Source: Bacteroidales bacterium UBA3808 (GTDB lineage: Bacteria > Bacteroidota > Bacteroidia > Bacteroidales > Paludibacteraceae). From it: 64,000 nt of DNA. Shown here in pieces: positions 6,627-16,170 of the stretch. The stretch is from positions 1 through 64,000 of the forward strand of contig DFEG01000007.1 of the NCBI GenBank assembly GCA_002369075.1, read 5' to 3'. The notes under the pieces were generated by a model. That model made no database searches. It saw only the letters and a list, made by a program, of their open reading frames with translations, and had not been told where the DNA came from. Position 1 is the first letter of the stretch; each line of letters opens with the position of its first letter. A program made the translations under genes and the position numbers.

Positions 6627-8606
6627 ATGAATTACCGCAAATTATCGCAACAAGAGATTGCACAGTTGGAGGCACAGGGCTGCTCTGCGGAGAACTGGGC
6701 GGAGATAGAGGTGGCGGAGGAGTTCGATGCCAGCTTTGTGAAGAACACCCATTTTTCGGGCCGTAACAGGCTCGGTGTCTTCCGCCGTGAGATCAGTCTG
6801 CCGGGCGGATTGAGCGTCCATTCGGGGATCTATAATGCGACCCTGCATAACGTGGAAGTAGGTGACGATGCGCATCTGTACAATATCCACAATTATATCG
6901 CCAACTACCGTATCGGCCGTAACACCTGTATCGAGAACGTCAATGCGATTCTCGTGGACGGGCGCACGACGTTCGGTAACGGTGTGCGCGTGCCGGTGAT
7001 GAACGAGGGCGGAGGACGCGAGATACCGATCTTCAACGAACTCAGCGCGAGTCTGGCATATATTCTGACGCTGTACCGCCACCGCCCGCAGATGATTCAC
7101 CGGCTGGAGCATATGATTGATGCGTATGCCGAGGCGCAGGCGGCGGAAACCGGTTTTATAGGTGATAATGTGCGGATCCTCAACTGCGGTTCGATCAAGA
7201 ATGTCAAGATAGGCGATTGTGCCGTGCTGAAGGGCGTGAGCCGCCTCAAGAACGGTACCGTCAACTCCAACGAGACGGCACCCGTGCGTCTGGGCAGCGG
7301 CGTCAAGTGTACGGATTTTATCATTGCTTCGGGTGTGGAGATAGGCGACTCGACGCTGGTGGAAAAATGTTTCGTAGGGCAGGGCTGTGTCTTCGACAAG
7401 CACTACTCGGCGGGCGAGAGCCTGTTCTTCAGTAACTGCCAGGGCATGCACGGCGAGGCGTGTGCCATTTTCGCCGGTCCATATACGGTGACCCACCACA
7501 AGAGCACGCTGCTGATTGCCGGTATGTTCTCGTTCATGAACGCCGGTTCGGGCAGCAACCAGAGCAACCATATGTACAAGCTGGGACCGATTCACCAGGG
7601 GGTTGCCGAGCGCGGGTCCAAGACGACAAGCGACAGTTATCTGCTCTGGCCGAGCAAGATCGGCGCATTCTCGCTGGTCATGGGACGCCACACGCACCAC
7701 GCGGACACTTCCGATCTGCCGTTCTCGTACCTCATTGAGAACAACAGCGAGAGTTATCTGGTGCCCGGTGCCAACCTGCGTACCGTAGGTACCATCCGTG
7801 ACGCGCAGAAATGGCCGAAACGTGACAACCGCAAGGATCCGCATAAACTGGACCAGATCAACTTTAACCTGCTGAGCCCTTACACGGTTCAGAAAATGTG
7901 GCGTGGACGCGAGGTGCTGGACGAGCTGGTGGCGTTGGGCGGCGAGAACACGGAGGTGTACGGTTATCAGAACTGTAGGATCCGCAACTCGTCCCTCAAA
8001 CACGGCCGCGAGCTCTACATGATCGGCATCCGCAAGTTCCTCGGCAACAGCCTCATCAGCCGGCTGGAGAAGAGCGAGTGGCACACGATGGACGAGCTAC
8101 GCGCGGCGCTGAGGCCGGACAGCAAGAAGGGGCTGGGCGTCTGGGTGGACCTCGCCGGACTGATCGCCCCGAGAGGCGAAGTGAGCGTGCTCATGGACGA
8201 CATCGAGAACGGAAAACTTGGGCTTGAGGACATCCGGAAACGGCTTGAAGAGATGCACGCCAACTACTACTCGTACGAGTGGAGCTGGGCTCTGGAGCAT
8301 CTGGAGCAGGTTTGGGGATGCAGCGTGGAGGAAGTGACGCTGGAGCAGATACGGAGAACCGTGACGGAGTGGAAAGAGGCCGTCGTGAGCCTCGACAAAA
8401 TGGTCTATAACGACGCACGGAAGGAGTTTGACCTCAACAGCCAGACGGGCTTCGGCGCGGATGGCGACCGCAAGACCGCAGAGGCGGATTTCGAGGAAGT
8501 ACGCGGTTCGTTTGAGTCCAACTCGTTTGTCAAGGCGGTACTCGAACACATAGAGACAAAGACCCGATTGGGCGATGGCATATTAGAGAAACTGGGGCAG
8601 CTATAG
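6627..8606 (+). CDS. DUF4954 family protein, left-handed beta-helix type
   Basis: 659 aa, cytoplasmic (no signal peptide). It matches the Bacteroidetes DUF4954 family from MNYRKLSQQEIAQLEAQGC onwards. Residues about 75-300 hold hexapeptide-like stretches (VEVGDDAHLYNIHNYIANYRIG, then IGDCAVLKG, VRLGSGVKC and VEIGDSTLVEKCFVGQGCVF, quoted piecewise) typical of left-handed beta-helix transferases of nucleotide-sugar type. The C-terminal third is helical. No substrate is known to me; a sugar-nucleotide or envelope role is only an inference from the fold and the neighbours. It follows dnaN by 50 bases and precedes rnz by 39, so it could be the first gene of the rnz-radA run. Confidence 0.8.
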   Translation: MNYRKLSQQEIAQLEAQGCSAENWAEIEVAEEFDASFVKNTHFSGRNRLGVFRREISLPGGLSVHSGIYNATLHNVEVGDDAHLYNIHNYIANYRIGRNTCIENVNAILVDGRTTFGNGVRVPVMNEGGGREIPIFNELSASLAYILTLYRHRPQMIHRLEHMIDAYAEAQAAETGFIGDNVRILNCGSIKNVKIGDCAVLKGVSRLKNGTVNSNETAPVRLGSGVKCTDFIIASGVEIGDSTLVEKCFVGQGCVFDKHYSAGESLFFSNCQGMHGEACAIFAGPYTVTHHKSTLLIAGMFSFMNAGSGSNQSNHMYKLGPIHQGVAERGSKTTSDSYLLWPSKIGAFSLVMGRHTHHADTSDLPFSYLIENNSESYLVPGANLRTVGTIRDAQKWPKRDNRKDPHKLDQINFNLLSPYTVQKMWRGREVLDELVALGGENTEVYGYQNCRIRNSSLKHGRELYMIGIRKFLGNSLISRLEKSEWHTMDELRAALRPDSKKGLGVWVDLAGLIAPRGEVSVLMDDIENGKLGLEDIRKRLEEMHANYYSYEWSWALEHLEQVWGCSVEEVTLEQIRRTVTEWKEAVVSLDKMVYNDARKEFDLNSQTGFGADGDRKTAEADFEEVRGSFESNSFVKAVLEHIETKTRLGDGILEKLGQL

Positions 8607-8645
8607 CGACCGGGACAACCGGTGAGGTTAGAGACTGACACAACA

Positions 8646-9455
8646 ATGAGCGAAGCAAAAGTAACCATATTGGGCTGCGGGAGCGCCAAACCGACGAAGA
8701 CCACTTCTCCGTCCGCACAGCTGGTGGAGATGGGCGACAAGTCGTTTCTGGTCGATTGCGGCGAAGGGGTGATCCTGACGATGCAGAAGTTAGGGATCCG
8801 CACCGGCAGGCTGTACAATATCTTCATCTCGCACCTGCACGGGGACCATTGCTTCGGGCTCATCGGTCTGCTGACGACGCTCGGCATGCTCAAACGGACA
8901 CAGCCGATGCACATATACGCCCATCCGGACCTGGAGAAACTGCTGACGCCGCTCTTGGAGTACCACGCGAACGACCGGTTGTATGAGATTATTTTCCATC
9001 CCATCAACCCGCGCAAGCATGAGGTGATCTTCGAGGACAGGACGGTGAGCGTGGAGACGGTGCCGCTGAAACACGGCGTGCCGACCTGCGGGTTCCTGTT
9101 CAAGGAGCGCCACCGCGTGAAGCACGAGGACGGTACCTTCACCTACGAGACGCGCAAACGCTATGCCTATTGTTCCGACACGCAGTACAGCGAGAAGATC
9201 CTGCCTATCATCGAGGGCGTGGAGACACTCTACCACGAGTCCACGTTCCTGCAGTCGATGGCGGCGCGGAGCAAAGAGGTGAAGCACTCGACCGCTGCCG
9301 ACGCTGCGACGATCGCGCAGAAGGCGGGTGCGGGCAAACTGATATTGGGGCATTACTCCGCGAGGGTGGAGGACCACAGCCTGTTCCTCGAAGAGGCAAA
9401 ACCGATCTTCGGGAACACGGTTCTGGCGGAGGAGAACGATGTAATAGAGTTATAA
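8646..9455 (+). CDS. rnz: Ribonuclease Z
   Basis: Zinc phosphodiesterase that trims tRNA 3' trailers. 269 aa from MSEAKVTILGCGSAKPT. A GTG 24 bases upstream (8622) is open in frame, but the family starts at the beta-strand VTILGCG. The metallo-beta-lactamase motif SHLHGDHCFG is intact, with DCGEG before it, a central HGVPTCGF, then YCSDTQYS, LYHESTFLQ and LILGHYSARV carrying the remaining metal ligands. The flexible-arm region is the short bacterial form. None of the window's three tRNA genes encodes CCA, so 3' processing matters here; see the tRNA-Ser at 22732. Followed by radA 14 bases on. Confidence 0.93.
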   Translation: MSEAKVTILGCGSAKPTKTTSPSAQLVEMGDKSFLVDCGEGVILTMQKLGIRTGRLYNIFISHLHGDHCFGLIGLLTTLGMLKRTQPMHIYAHPDLEKLLTPLLEYHANDRLYEIIFHPINPRKHEVIFEDRTVSVETVPLKHGVPTCGFLFKERHRVKHEDGTFTYETRKRYAYCSDTQYSEKILPIIEGVETLYHESTFLQSMAARSKEVKHSTAADAATIAQKAGAGKLILGHYSARVEDHSLFLEEAKPIFGNTVLAEENDVIEL

Positions 9456-9469
9456 ATCACCAGTCACCA

Positions 9470-10834
9470 ATGGCAAAACCTTCCATCCAATATGTCTGTT
9501 CGTCCTGCGGCGCCAAAGCTCCGCAGATGCTCGGCCGCTGTCCGGTGTGCGGAGAGTGGGGTACGTACGAAGAGGAAGTACAAGAAACAGGCCGGAATAT
9601 CGGTATCTCGAAATATCGGAATATCGATAAGAAAAACACCCCGAAACGCCTTCAGGAGGTCGAGGCGACGGAGGAGATGCGGATGGACATGAGGAACGGT
9701 GAACTCAACCGCGTTTTAGGCGGCGGTCTGGTGCCGGGCAGTCTGGTGCTGTTAGGCGGCGAGCCGGGTATCGGCAAATCGACCCTCGCCTTGCAGGTGC
9801 TGATGCAGCAGGGCGAACGCAGAACTTTCTACGCCTCGGGCGAGGAGAGCGTACGCCAGCTCAAGCTGCGCGCCGAGCGTATAGCCGGCAATGCCGAGAA
9901 CCTCTACATATCGTCCGAGACCTCGCTGGAGCGGATTCTGGAGCAGGTCAAAGAGATAGAACCGGAGATCGTAGTGATAGACTCCATACAGACCATCGGC
10001 ACAGAGGCTGTCGAAGCGACCATCGGTTCGCTGAGCCAGGTACGCGAGTGTGCGGCACGCATCATGGAGTTTGCCAAAACACGCAATATCCCGTTCATCA
10101 TCATCGGGCATATTAACAAAGAGGGTTCGCTCGCGGGACCGAAGGTGCTGGAGCATATCGTGGACACGGTGCTGCAGTTCGAGGGCGACCAACACAACAT
10201 GTACCGTATTCTCCGGGCGCAGAAGAACCGCTTTGGCTCGACCTCGGAGCTCGGTATATACGAGATGCGCGGGGACGGACTGCGGGAAGTGACGAACCCC
10301 TCCGAACTCCTGCTCTCGACCTCCCGCGAGGGGCTGTCGGGTATCTCCATCGCCGCGGCGGTGGAAGGAGTGCGCCCGTTCCTGATCGAGGTACAGGCAC
10401 TCGTCTCGTCTGCCGCGTACGGTACGCCGCAACGCGCATCGACGGGCTTTGACGGAAGGCGGCTGAACATGCTGCTGGCGGTACTGGAGAAACGGATCGG
10501 ATTCAAACTGCTGCAGAAGGACGTGTTCCTCAATATAGCCGGCGGACTGCGGGTACAGGATCCCGCAATCGACCTCGCGGTACTGGCAGCCGTGCTGAGC
10601 AGTAACATGGACATCGCCTTGGACGCAGGCACATGCCTCTGCGGCGAGGTGGGACTGGCGGGCGAGATACGCCCTGTGAACAGGATAGAACAACGCATCG
10701 CGGAGGCGCAGAAATTAGGCTTCCGGCGGATACTGATACCCGCGGAGCAGAAACTGGACACCAAGCGCTTCCGGATAGAGGTGCTGCCCGTGCAGCGCGT
10801 GACCGATGCGTTCAGGATATTGATAAAGAGTTGA
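9470..10834 (+). CDS. radA: DNA repair protein RadA
   Basis: ATPase that promotes branch migration in recombinational repair. 454 aa from MAKPSIQYVCSSCGAKAP; the frame is open back to 9170 but only overlaps rnz. Zinc finger: C10, C13, C24, C27. Walker A is GGEPGIGKST (about 94-103), followed by the RadA-specific KNRFGSTSELGIYEM and a C-terminal Lon-protease-like domain without the catalytic serine context. Between the zinc finger and the ATPase there is an in-frame insert (GRNIGISKYRNIDKKNTPK, from residue 42) made of CGGAATAT-type DNA repeats. It lies in the natural linker, so it is probably harmless. Confidence 0.95.
   Translation: MAKPSIQYVCSSCGAKAPQMLGRCPVCGEWGTYEEEVQETGRNIGISKYRNIDKKNTPKRLQEVEATEEMRMDMRNGELNRVLGGGLVPGSLVLLGGEPGIGKSTLALQVLMQQGERRTFYASGEESVRQLKLRAERIAGNAENLYISSETSLERILEQVKEIEPEIVVIDSIQTIGTEAVEATIGSLSQVRECAARIMEFAKTRNIPFIIIGHINKEGSLAGPKVLEHIVDTVLQFEGDQHNMYRILRAQKNRFGSTSELGIYEMRGDGLREVTNPSELLLSTSREGLSGISIAAAVEGVRPFLIEVQALVSSAAYGTPQRASTGFDGRRLNMLLAVLEKRIGFKLLQKDVFLNIAGGLRVQDPAIDLAVLAAVLSSNMDIALDAGTCLCGEVGLAGEIRPVNRIEQRIAEAQKLGFRRILIPAEQKLDTKRFRIEVLPVQRVTDAFRILIKS
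9592..9630 (+). repeat. CGGAATAT/CGATA repeat inside radA
   Basis: CGGAATATCGGTATCTCGAA then ATATCGGAATATCGATAAG: three imperfect units. The same family is found inside queA at 24943-24974. Confidence 0.8.
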
Positions 10835-10844
10835 GAAAGGGAAC

Positions 10845-11546
10845 GTGAGAAAAACATACGCTATATTAGTCTGTGTCTTATGCGTGGTGCTCGGAGCCGG
10901 ACAGGTTTCAGCACAAGGGCAGCCTTACCTCTGCGAGATAGGCCTGCAGGGCGGCTGCGGCTATTACGTGGGAGACGCAGCTCCGCATATATTTATGAAC
11001 GTGCGCGAGGCGTACGGCGCACATTTCCGGTATAAGTTCACCAAACGGTGGGCTGTACAGGCCAAGTTCTCCGGCCAGCGCATAGCGGGAAACCAGTTCA
11101 CGATGCGCGGAGAGAAACTGGACTCCCGGTGGTCGAACAGGCTGTATAACGTCGATCTGGCGGGCGAGTTCAACTTCTTCCGGTTCGGGGAAGCCAACAA
11201 GTACGACAAGCGCATCAAACCCTACACGCCCTATATCTTCCTGGGTATCGGCGTGGGGATGTACAACGACATGACGGCGGACGGCTCGCGGAAACTGACG
11301 GCGGCGGGATATATACCGCTGGGAATAGGGTTCAAATGGAAGTTCGCGGACTTCGTGGGACTGAATATCGCGTGGCAGCACAACATCTATTTCTCGGATG
11401 ACATAGAGGCGCAGAACACGCTGAATGACAAGCATCATCTGAACGGCTGGAACTGGATGAACTGCGACCTGACGGGTATGCTCACGGCGGGTATAGTCTT
11501 TGAGTTCGCCAAAGCGCCGAAACCCTGTAGAATATGTAATTGGTAA
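10845..11546 (+). CDS. DUF6089-type outer-membrane beta-barrel protein
   Basis: 233 aa with a signal peptide ending ...GAGQVSAQG (cleavage near residue 24). It then has alternating beta-strands typical of a small 8-strand barrel: [55 protein letters not shown]. The conserved place before uppS and bamA and the GxGYYxGD-like start fit the DUF6089 family of Bacteroidetes. The start is GTG at 10845, placed after GAAAGGGA; no ATG is available. Likely exported and inserted by the BamA encoded two genes on. Its exact role is not known. Confidence 0.8.
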   Translation: MRKTYAILVCVLCVVLGAGQVSAQGQPYLCEIGLQGGCGYYVGDAAPHIFMNVREAYGAHFRYKFTKRWAVQAKFSGQRIAGNQFTMRGEKLDSRWSNRLYNVDLAGEFNFFRFGEANKYDKRIKPYTPYIFLGIGVGMYNDMTADGSRKLTAAGYIPLGIGFKWKFADFVGLNIAWQHNIYFSDDIEAQNTLNDKHHLNGWNWMNCDLTGMLTAGIVFEFAKAPKPCRICNW

Positions 11547-11550
11547 GAAA

Positions 11551-12294
11551 ATGGAATATAAAGAAATGATAGACAAAGACCGTCTGCCGCGGCATATTGC
11601 CATCATCATGGACGGCAACGGACGGTGGGCGAAGAAGCAAGGTCTGGCGCGTATGTTCGGACACAAGCAAGGCGTGGAAACGGTGCATAATATCACCGTT
11701 GCCGCTACCCGGCTGGGGATTGAATACCTCACGCTCTATACGTTCTCTACGGAGAACTGGAACCGTCCGAAGGAGGAAGTGGACGCGCTGATGACACTGC
11801 TCGTGGATACCATCGTGAAGGAGACGCCGACGCTCATGAACAACAATGTCCGCCTGCAGACCATAGGCGACATAGAGCGCCTGCCGGAGGGCACGAAGCA
11901 GAAGTTCCTCGGCTGCATAGAGCAGACGGGCAGTAACACGGGGCTGACGATGGTCATCGCCCTCAGTTACTCGGCGCGGTGGGAGATCACGGAGGCGGTG
12001 CGCACTGCCGTGAAGCTCGCGCAGGACGGCAGGATGCGCGCGGAGGACGTGAACGAACAGCTCGTCTCTTCACTCATGACCACGAAGGCAATGCCGGACC
12101 CCGACCTGCTCATACGCACCAGCGGGGAGTACAGGATAAGCAACTTCCTGCTCTGGCAACTAGCGTACAGCGAACTCTATTTTACCGACTGTCTCTGGCC
12201 TGAGTTTACTGAAGAGGAGTTCTACAAGGCGATTGTCGATTACCAGAAGAGAGAGAGACGGTTCGGCAAGACCTCGGAGCAGATCAGGAAATAA
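11551..12294 (+). CDS. uppS: Undecaprenyl diphosphate synthase
   Basis: Makes the C55 lipid carrier for peptidoglycan and O-antigen from farnesyl-PP and isopentenyl-PP. 247 aa from [15 protein letters not shown]; an in-frame upstream start inside the preceding gene (11500) was set aside. Signature blocks: [15 protein letters not shown] with catalytic Asp21, the [13 protein letters not shown] substrate loop, and [20 protein letters not shown] near the C-terminus. It starts 4 bases after the stop of the DUF6089 gene, a common Bacteroidetes arrangement that joins lipid-carrier supply to outer-membrane assembly. Confidence 0.96.
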   Translation: MEYKEMIDKDRLPRHIAIIMDGNGRWAKKQGLARMFGHKQGVETVHNITVAATRLGIEYLTLYTFSTENWNRPKEEVDALMTLLVDTIVKETPTLMNNNVRLQTIGDIERLPEGTKQKFLGCIEQTGSNTGLTMVIALSYSARWEITEAVRTAVKLAQDGRMRAEDVNEQLVSSLMTTKAMPDPDLLIRTSGEYRISNFLLWQLAYSELYFTDCLWPEFTEEEFYKAIVDYQKRERRFGKTSEQIRK

Positions 12295-12295
12295 A

Positions 12296-12322
12296 ATGAC
12301 GAATTACTAATTACGGATTAGC
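12296..12322 (+). repeat. AATTACTAATTACGGATTA spacer before bamA
   Basis: Low-complexity ATGACGAATTACTAATTACG spacer just before the bamA start. Related words (AAATAACAAATCACAGATTA) occur inside murF at 21459-21490 and in the spacer 27240-27309. Confidence 0.6.
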
Positions 12323-12323
12323 A

Positions 12324-14936
12324 TTGCGTAGATTCATCTATATATTATGGGTAGTCCTGTTCGCACTTCCCGTACTGGCGCAGAGTGACAGCGCCGCCCT
12401 GCCTCCGGTGGAGGAGGACCGGGCGGTGCCGGAGATCGAGTACGGACTGACGCGCAAGACCTACGAGATAGCAGGCATAGAGGTGCAGGGGGCGGACAGT
12501 TACGAGGACTTCGTACTAATCGGCTTCTCGGGACTCGCGGTGGGAGACAGGATAGAGGTGCCGGGCGACCAGATCACCAAGGCGATCAGACGCTTCTGGA
12601 AACAGGGGCTCTTCTCCAACGTCAAGATACGGGCGAAGAAAATAGAGGGCACGAAGATCTGGCTCGTCATCGAGCTGGAGCAGCGCCCGCGTATCAGCGA
12701 GGTCAGGTACGAGGGACTCAAGAAAAGCGAACGGGAGGATGTGGAAGTGAAGGCGGGTATACGGCAAGGCAGCCAGATGACGCCCAACCTCGAGGACCAC
12801 GCCAAGACGGTCATCAAGAAATACCTGGCGGAGAAAGGATTCCATAACGCCGAGGTGCATGTTATCCAGCGCAACGACCAGGACCGCCCGGGGTACGTGA
12901 GAGTGCTCATCGGAGTGGACAAGAAAGCCAAAACCAAGGTCGGCAAGATCTATATCACCGGTAACCATGCCCTGACACACCGCCAGATAAACAAGGCGAT
13001 GAAGAAGACCAATGATAACGACATTGTCAACCTCTTCCGGTCCAAGAAGTTCGTCACCGAGGAGTACGAGAAGGACAAGCAGGCGGTGATTGAGAAGTAC
13101 AACGAGTACGGATACCGCGACGCCTATATCGTGGCGGACTCCGTGGTGCCCAACCCGGAAGATCCGGACCGAGTCGATGTCTATATGACCATCAGCGAGG
13201 GAGACAAATACTACATCCGCTCCGTCAAGTGGGTCGGCAACACCGTCTATCCCTATGAGTTCCTGGATGCCACGCTGGGCGTCAAGCCGGGCGATGTGTA
13301 CAACCTCAAGACACTCAACGACCGTCTGACCAACGACGATGACGCCGTCAGCAAACTCTATACCGACAACGGCTATCTCTTCTTCAATGTCGAGCCCGTC
13401 GAGGTCAATGTCTCCAACGACTCGATTGATTTCGAGATGCGCATGTACGAGGGCAAACCGGCTACCATCAACGAGATAAGAATAGAAGGAAACACGCGCG
13501 TGTACGAGCACGTGGTACGACGCGAACTGTACACCAAGCCCGGGCAGCTCTACTCACAGTCGGACATCATGCGCTCGCTGCGTGAGTTGGCGCAGATGGG
13601 GCACTTTGACCAGGAGAAACTCGTGCCGGACATCCAGCCGAACCCCGAGGACGGAACCGTGGACATAACCTACAAGCTGGAGACCAAATCCTCCGACCAG
13701 ATTGAGTTCTCGCTCGGATGGGGCGCGACAGGTCTCGTGGGATCGCTCGGACTGAAGTTCACCAACTTCGCCATACAGAACCTCTTTAACAAGAAATCTT
13801 ACCGCATCGTGCCGCAGGGAGAGGGACAGACCTTCTCTATCAACGCCCGGACGAACGGTATCTATTATACTTCGGCGTCGATCTCCTTCCTCGAACCGTG
13901 GTTGGGTGGTAAGCGCCCGAACAGCCTGAGCGCAAGTATCTATTTCGCTAACCAGACCGGCTACTCCAGCCGTTACCAGAGAGCCTACCAGAACCTCTAT
14001 AACACCTATTCGGCGTATTACAACTACTCCGGCAACAGCAATTACTATCAGCAGCTGGCGGAGTCTGAGGCGGACAGGGACAAATACCTGCGTACACTCG
14101 GTGTCTCCATCGGATACGGAAAGAGGCTCAAATGGCCCGATGACTACTTCACGTTCTATGGAGAGATCAGCTACCAGCTGTATATGATGAAGGACTGGCC
14201 CTACCTGCTCATTGCCAACGGCATGAGCCATAACCTCGCGCTGAATCTGCAGCTGAGCCGTTCCTCTATCGACAACCCTATCTACACGCGCCGCGGAAGC
14301 CAGTTCACGCTCGGCGTCAAACTCACGCCGCCTTGGTCGCTCTTCAGCAAGAAGGACTACTCCCGCATGACCAACTCCGAGAAATACAACCTCATTGAGT
14401 ACCACAAGTGGAAATTCACCGGCAAGGTGTTCACCCCCCTCACGAGGGACGGCAAACTGGTGCTCATGACCAGGGCGGAGTTCGGCTATCTGGGGCATTA
14501 CAACAAGTACGCCAAGTCCCCCTTCGAGACCTTCTACATGGGTGGCGACGGTATGTCGAGCTATACCTCGTACTCTACGGAGTATGTCGCGATGCGCGGT
14601 TATTCATCGGGCTCGCTGACACCGTATGATGTCTCCTCAGGACGGAACATGGGTTATCTCTATAACAAGTTCACGATGGAGCTCCGCTATCCCATTTCCC
14701 TGGAGCAGAACGCTACCATATGGGCGCATGTCTTCCTCGAAGCCGGTAACTGCTTCTCCGATATACGGGACTATAACCCGTTCGACCTGAAGCGCTCAGC
14801 CGGTGTCGGCGTGCGTATCTTCCTGCCGATGTTCGGACTGCTCGGTATTGACTGGGGATGGGGATTCGACGAGATCAACGGCTCCAGACAGTATTCCGGC
14901 AGCCAGTTCCACTTCGTGCTCGGTCAAGAGTTATAA
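12324..14936 (+). CDS. bamA: Outer-membrane protein assembly factor BamA
   Basis: Central insertase for beta-barrel outer-membrane proteins. 870 aa with a signal peptide (RRFIYILWVVLFALPVLAQ), five POTRA-like repeats to about residue 430, then an Omp85 barrel ending in ...GSQFHFVLGQEL. The lid-loop motif appears as MRGYSSGSL in place of VRGF. The start must be TTG at 12324: no ATG or GTG lies in frame before the signal peptide. Upstream is a short repeat spacer instead of a leader. A Tyr/Asn/Ser-rich loop (YNTYSAYYNYSGNSNYYQQ) near residue 560 is an extracellular loop expansion. Followed by two skp-like genes, the usual partners. Confidence 0.94.
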   Translation: MRRFIYILWVVLFALPVLAQSDSAALPPVEEDRAVPEIEYGLTRKTYEIAGIEVQGADSYEDFVLIGFSGLAVGDRIEVPGDQITKAIRRFWKQGLFSNVKIRAKKIEGTKIWLVIELEQRPRISEVRYEGLKKSEREDVEVKAGIRQGSQMTPNLEDHAKTVIKKYLAEKGFHNAEVHVIQRNDQDRPGYVRVLIGVDKKAKTKVGKIYITGNHALTHRQINKAMKKTNDNDIVNLFRSKKFVTEEYEKDKQAVIEKYNEYGYRDAYIVADSVVPNPEDPDRVDVYMTISEGDKYYIRSVKWVGNTVYPYEFLDATLGVKPGDVYNLKTLNDRLTNDDDAVSKLYTDNGYLFFNVEPVEVNVSNDSIDFEMRMYEGKPATINEIRIEGNTRVYEHVVRRELYTKPGQLYSQSDIMRSLRELAQMGHFDQEKLVPDIQPNPEDGTVDITYKLETKSSDQIEFSLGWGATGLVGSLGLKFTNFAIQNLFNKKSYRIVPQGEGQTFSINARTNGIYYTSASISFLEPWLGGKRPNSLSASIYFANQTGYSSRYQRAYQNLYNTYSAYYNYSGNSNYYQQLAESEADRDKYLRTLGVSIGYGKRLKWPDDYFTFYGEISYQLYMMKDWPYLLIANGMSHNLALNLQLSRSSIDNPIYTRRGSQFTLGVKLTPPWSLFSKKDYSRMTNSEKYNLIEYHKWKFTGKVFTPLTRDGKLVLMTRAEFGYLGHYNKYAKSPFETFYMGGDGMSSYTSYSTEYVAMRGYSSGSLTPYDVSSGRNMGYLYNKFTMELRYPISLEQNATIWAHVFLEAGNCFSDIRDYNPFDLKRSAGVGVRIFLPMFGLLGIDWGWGFDEINGSRQYSGSQFHFVLGQEL

Positions 14937-14991
14937 ACATCGATACCCCGGTAACTCGGGATAACGGCAACTCGAATAAACAACAACAGCA

Positions 14992-15525
14992 ATGAAAAAA
15001 CTATCATCTATCAACTATCAACTGTCAATTATCGTGGCTCTTTTGCTTTGTGGCACGGCTTTTGCTAAAGATCAGTCAGTGGCGTTCATTGACATGAGTT
15101 ATATCCTCAAGAACCTGCCGCAGTATGAACAGGCGAACGAACAGCTTACCATGCTCTCGCGCAGGTGGCAGAAGGAGATAGACACCGCCCAGCAGGAGGC
15201 GCGCGTCATGGCTACCAACTACCAGACCGAGCAGATCTTCCTCTCCGAAACCATGCGGACACAGCGCGAACAGGAGATCGTCAGCAAGGAACAGGAGGTG
15301 CTCGAACTCAAACGCAAGTACTTCGGACAGGACGGGGAACTCTATAAGAAACGCGAGGCGCTTATCAAGCCTATACAGGACGAGATTTACACCGCCATAC
15401 AGGACCTTGCCAACGAGAAGAAGATTGACGTAGTCAAAGACCGCTCGGCGGACCCGTCGCTGGTCTATATGTCATCCAAGCTGGACGTATCCGACCAGGT
15501 ACTGCAAAGACTCGGCGCCAAATAA
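14992..15525 (+). CDS. OmpH/Skp-like periplasmic chaperone, copy 1
   Basis: Periplasmic holdase for unfolded outer-membrane proteins. 177 aa: signal peptide MKKLSSINYQLSIIVALLLC up to TAFAKD, then VAFIDMSYILKNLPQYEQA (the OmpH start) and a long coiled-coil arm about 45-125. The signal peptide's n- and h-regions are encoded by a TATCAACTATCAACTGTCAA repeat (15001-15033), so a repeat insert has become part of a secretion signal. It lies 55 bases after bamA and is paired with a second copy. Confidence 0.9.
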   Translation: MKKLSSINYQLSIIVALLLCGTAFAKDQSVAFIDMSYILKNLPQYEQANEQLTMLSRRWQKEIDTAQQEARVMATNYQTEQIFLSETMRTQREQEIVSKEQEVLELKRKYFGQDGELYKKREALIKPIQDEIYTAIQDLANEKKIDVVKDRSADPSLVYMSSKLDVSDQVLQRLGAK

Positions 15526-15533
15526 CCCCCCGC

Positions 15534-15619
15534 AGTAGCCCCGCAGTAACCCGACAGTCACCCGACAGTCACCCGACAGTCGACGCTACCCTTGCGCTAC
15601 CCTTGCGCTACCCTTGCGA
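15534..15619 (+). repeat. Two tandem repeat arrays between ompH genes
   Basis: GCAGTAGCCCC/GCAGTAACCC-like units grade into CCCGACAGTCA (three copies) and then CTACCCTTGCG (three copies, 15587-15619). It is not CRISPR: the units are contiguous and there are no unique spacers. Confidence 0.85.
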
Positions 15620-15647
15620 TAAGAATATAAACCAAATATTTATTAAA

Positions 15648-16139
15648 ATGAAAAAACTTATTATTACAATCATGCTGGCATTGCCGATGCTTGCCGGCGC
15701 ACAGAAATTCGGTCACATTAACACACAGGAGCTCTTCTCGCAGATGCCGGAGGTCGCTCAGGTCAAACTGAAGATGGATACCGTACAGTCCCAGTATGAG
15801 ACGCAGTTGGCTTCCATGAACGAGGAAATCCAGAAGAAGATGCAGGACTATCAGGCTCAGGAGGCTACCATGGCGGATGCCATTAAGCAGATCCGTCAGC
15901 AGGAACTGCAGGAGATGCAGCAGCGTATCCAGCTCTTCTACCAGACCGCTGAGCAGGATATCCAGAAAAAGCAGCAGGAACTCCTCGCTCCCGTCCATGA
16001 GCGCATGGCGAAAGCTATCAAGGCGGTAGGAGAACGCGAAGGATACACCTACATCTTCGACTCCGCTGCCATGGTACACATCGGTGCCGACGCTACCGAT
16101 GCCACACCCGCGGTCAGGAAGGAACTGGGCATTAAATGA
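15648..16139 (+). CDS. OmpH/Skp-like periplasmic chaperone, copy 2
   Basis: Second Skp-family chaperone, 163 aa from MKKLIITIMLALPMLAGAQ (signal peptide). ATG 15648 is chosen because the 15 codons upstream are the CTACCCTTGCG array. KFGHINTQELFSQMPEVAQV begins the domain, a Gln/Glu-rich coiled coil follows (about 50-125), and the C-terminal VHIGADATDATPAVRKELGIK is the usual OmpH tail. Its stop codon TGA lies inside the first copy of the AAATGACCAAATGGT repeat. Tandem ompH genes after bamA are typical of Bacteroidetes. Confidence 0.92.
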   Translation: MKKLIITIMLALPMLAGAQKFGHINTQELFSQMPEVAQVKLKMDTVQSQYETQLASMNEEIQKKMQDYQAQEATMADAIKQIRQQELQEMQQRIQLFYQTAEQDIQKKQQELLAPVHERMAKAIKAVGEREGYTYIFDSAAMVHIGADATDATPAVRKELGIK

Positions 16140-16168
16140 CCAAATGGTAAATGACCAAATGGTAAATG
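16136..16168 (+). repeat. AAATGACCAAATGGT repeat across the ompH stop
   Basis: Two full 15-nt units and a partial third. The first unit supplies the TGA stop of ompH. In the third frame it reads NDQMVNDQMVN. Confidence 0.9.
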
Positions 16169-16170
16169 TC

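Noticed and set aside
9170..9469. Extended radA reading frame from 9170
   Set aside because: It overlaps rnz for almost its whole length; the zinc finger starts right after ATG 9470.
15534..15619. Possible CRISPR-like array between the ompH genes
   Set aside because: Units of about 11 nt are directly contiguous, have no unique spacers, and no cas genes are near.
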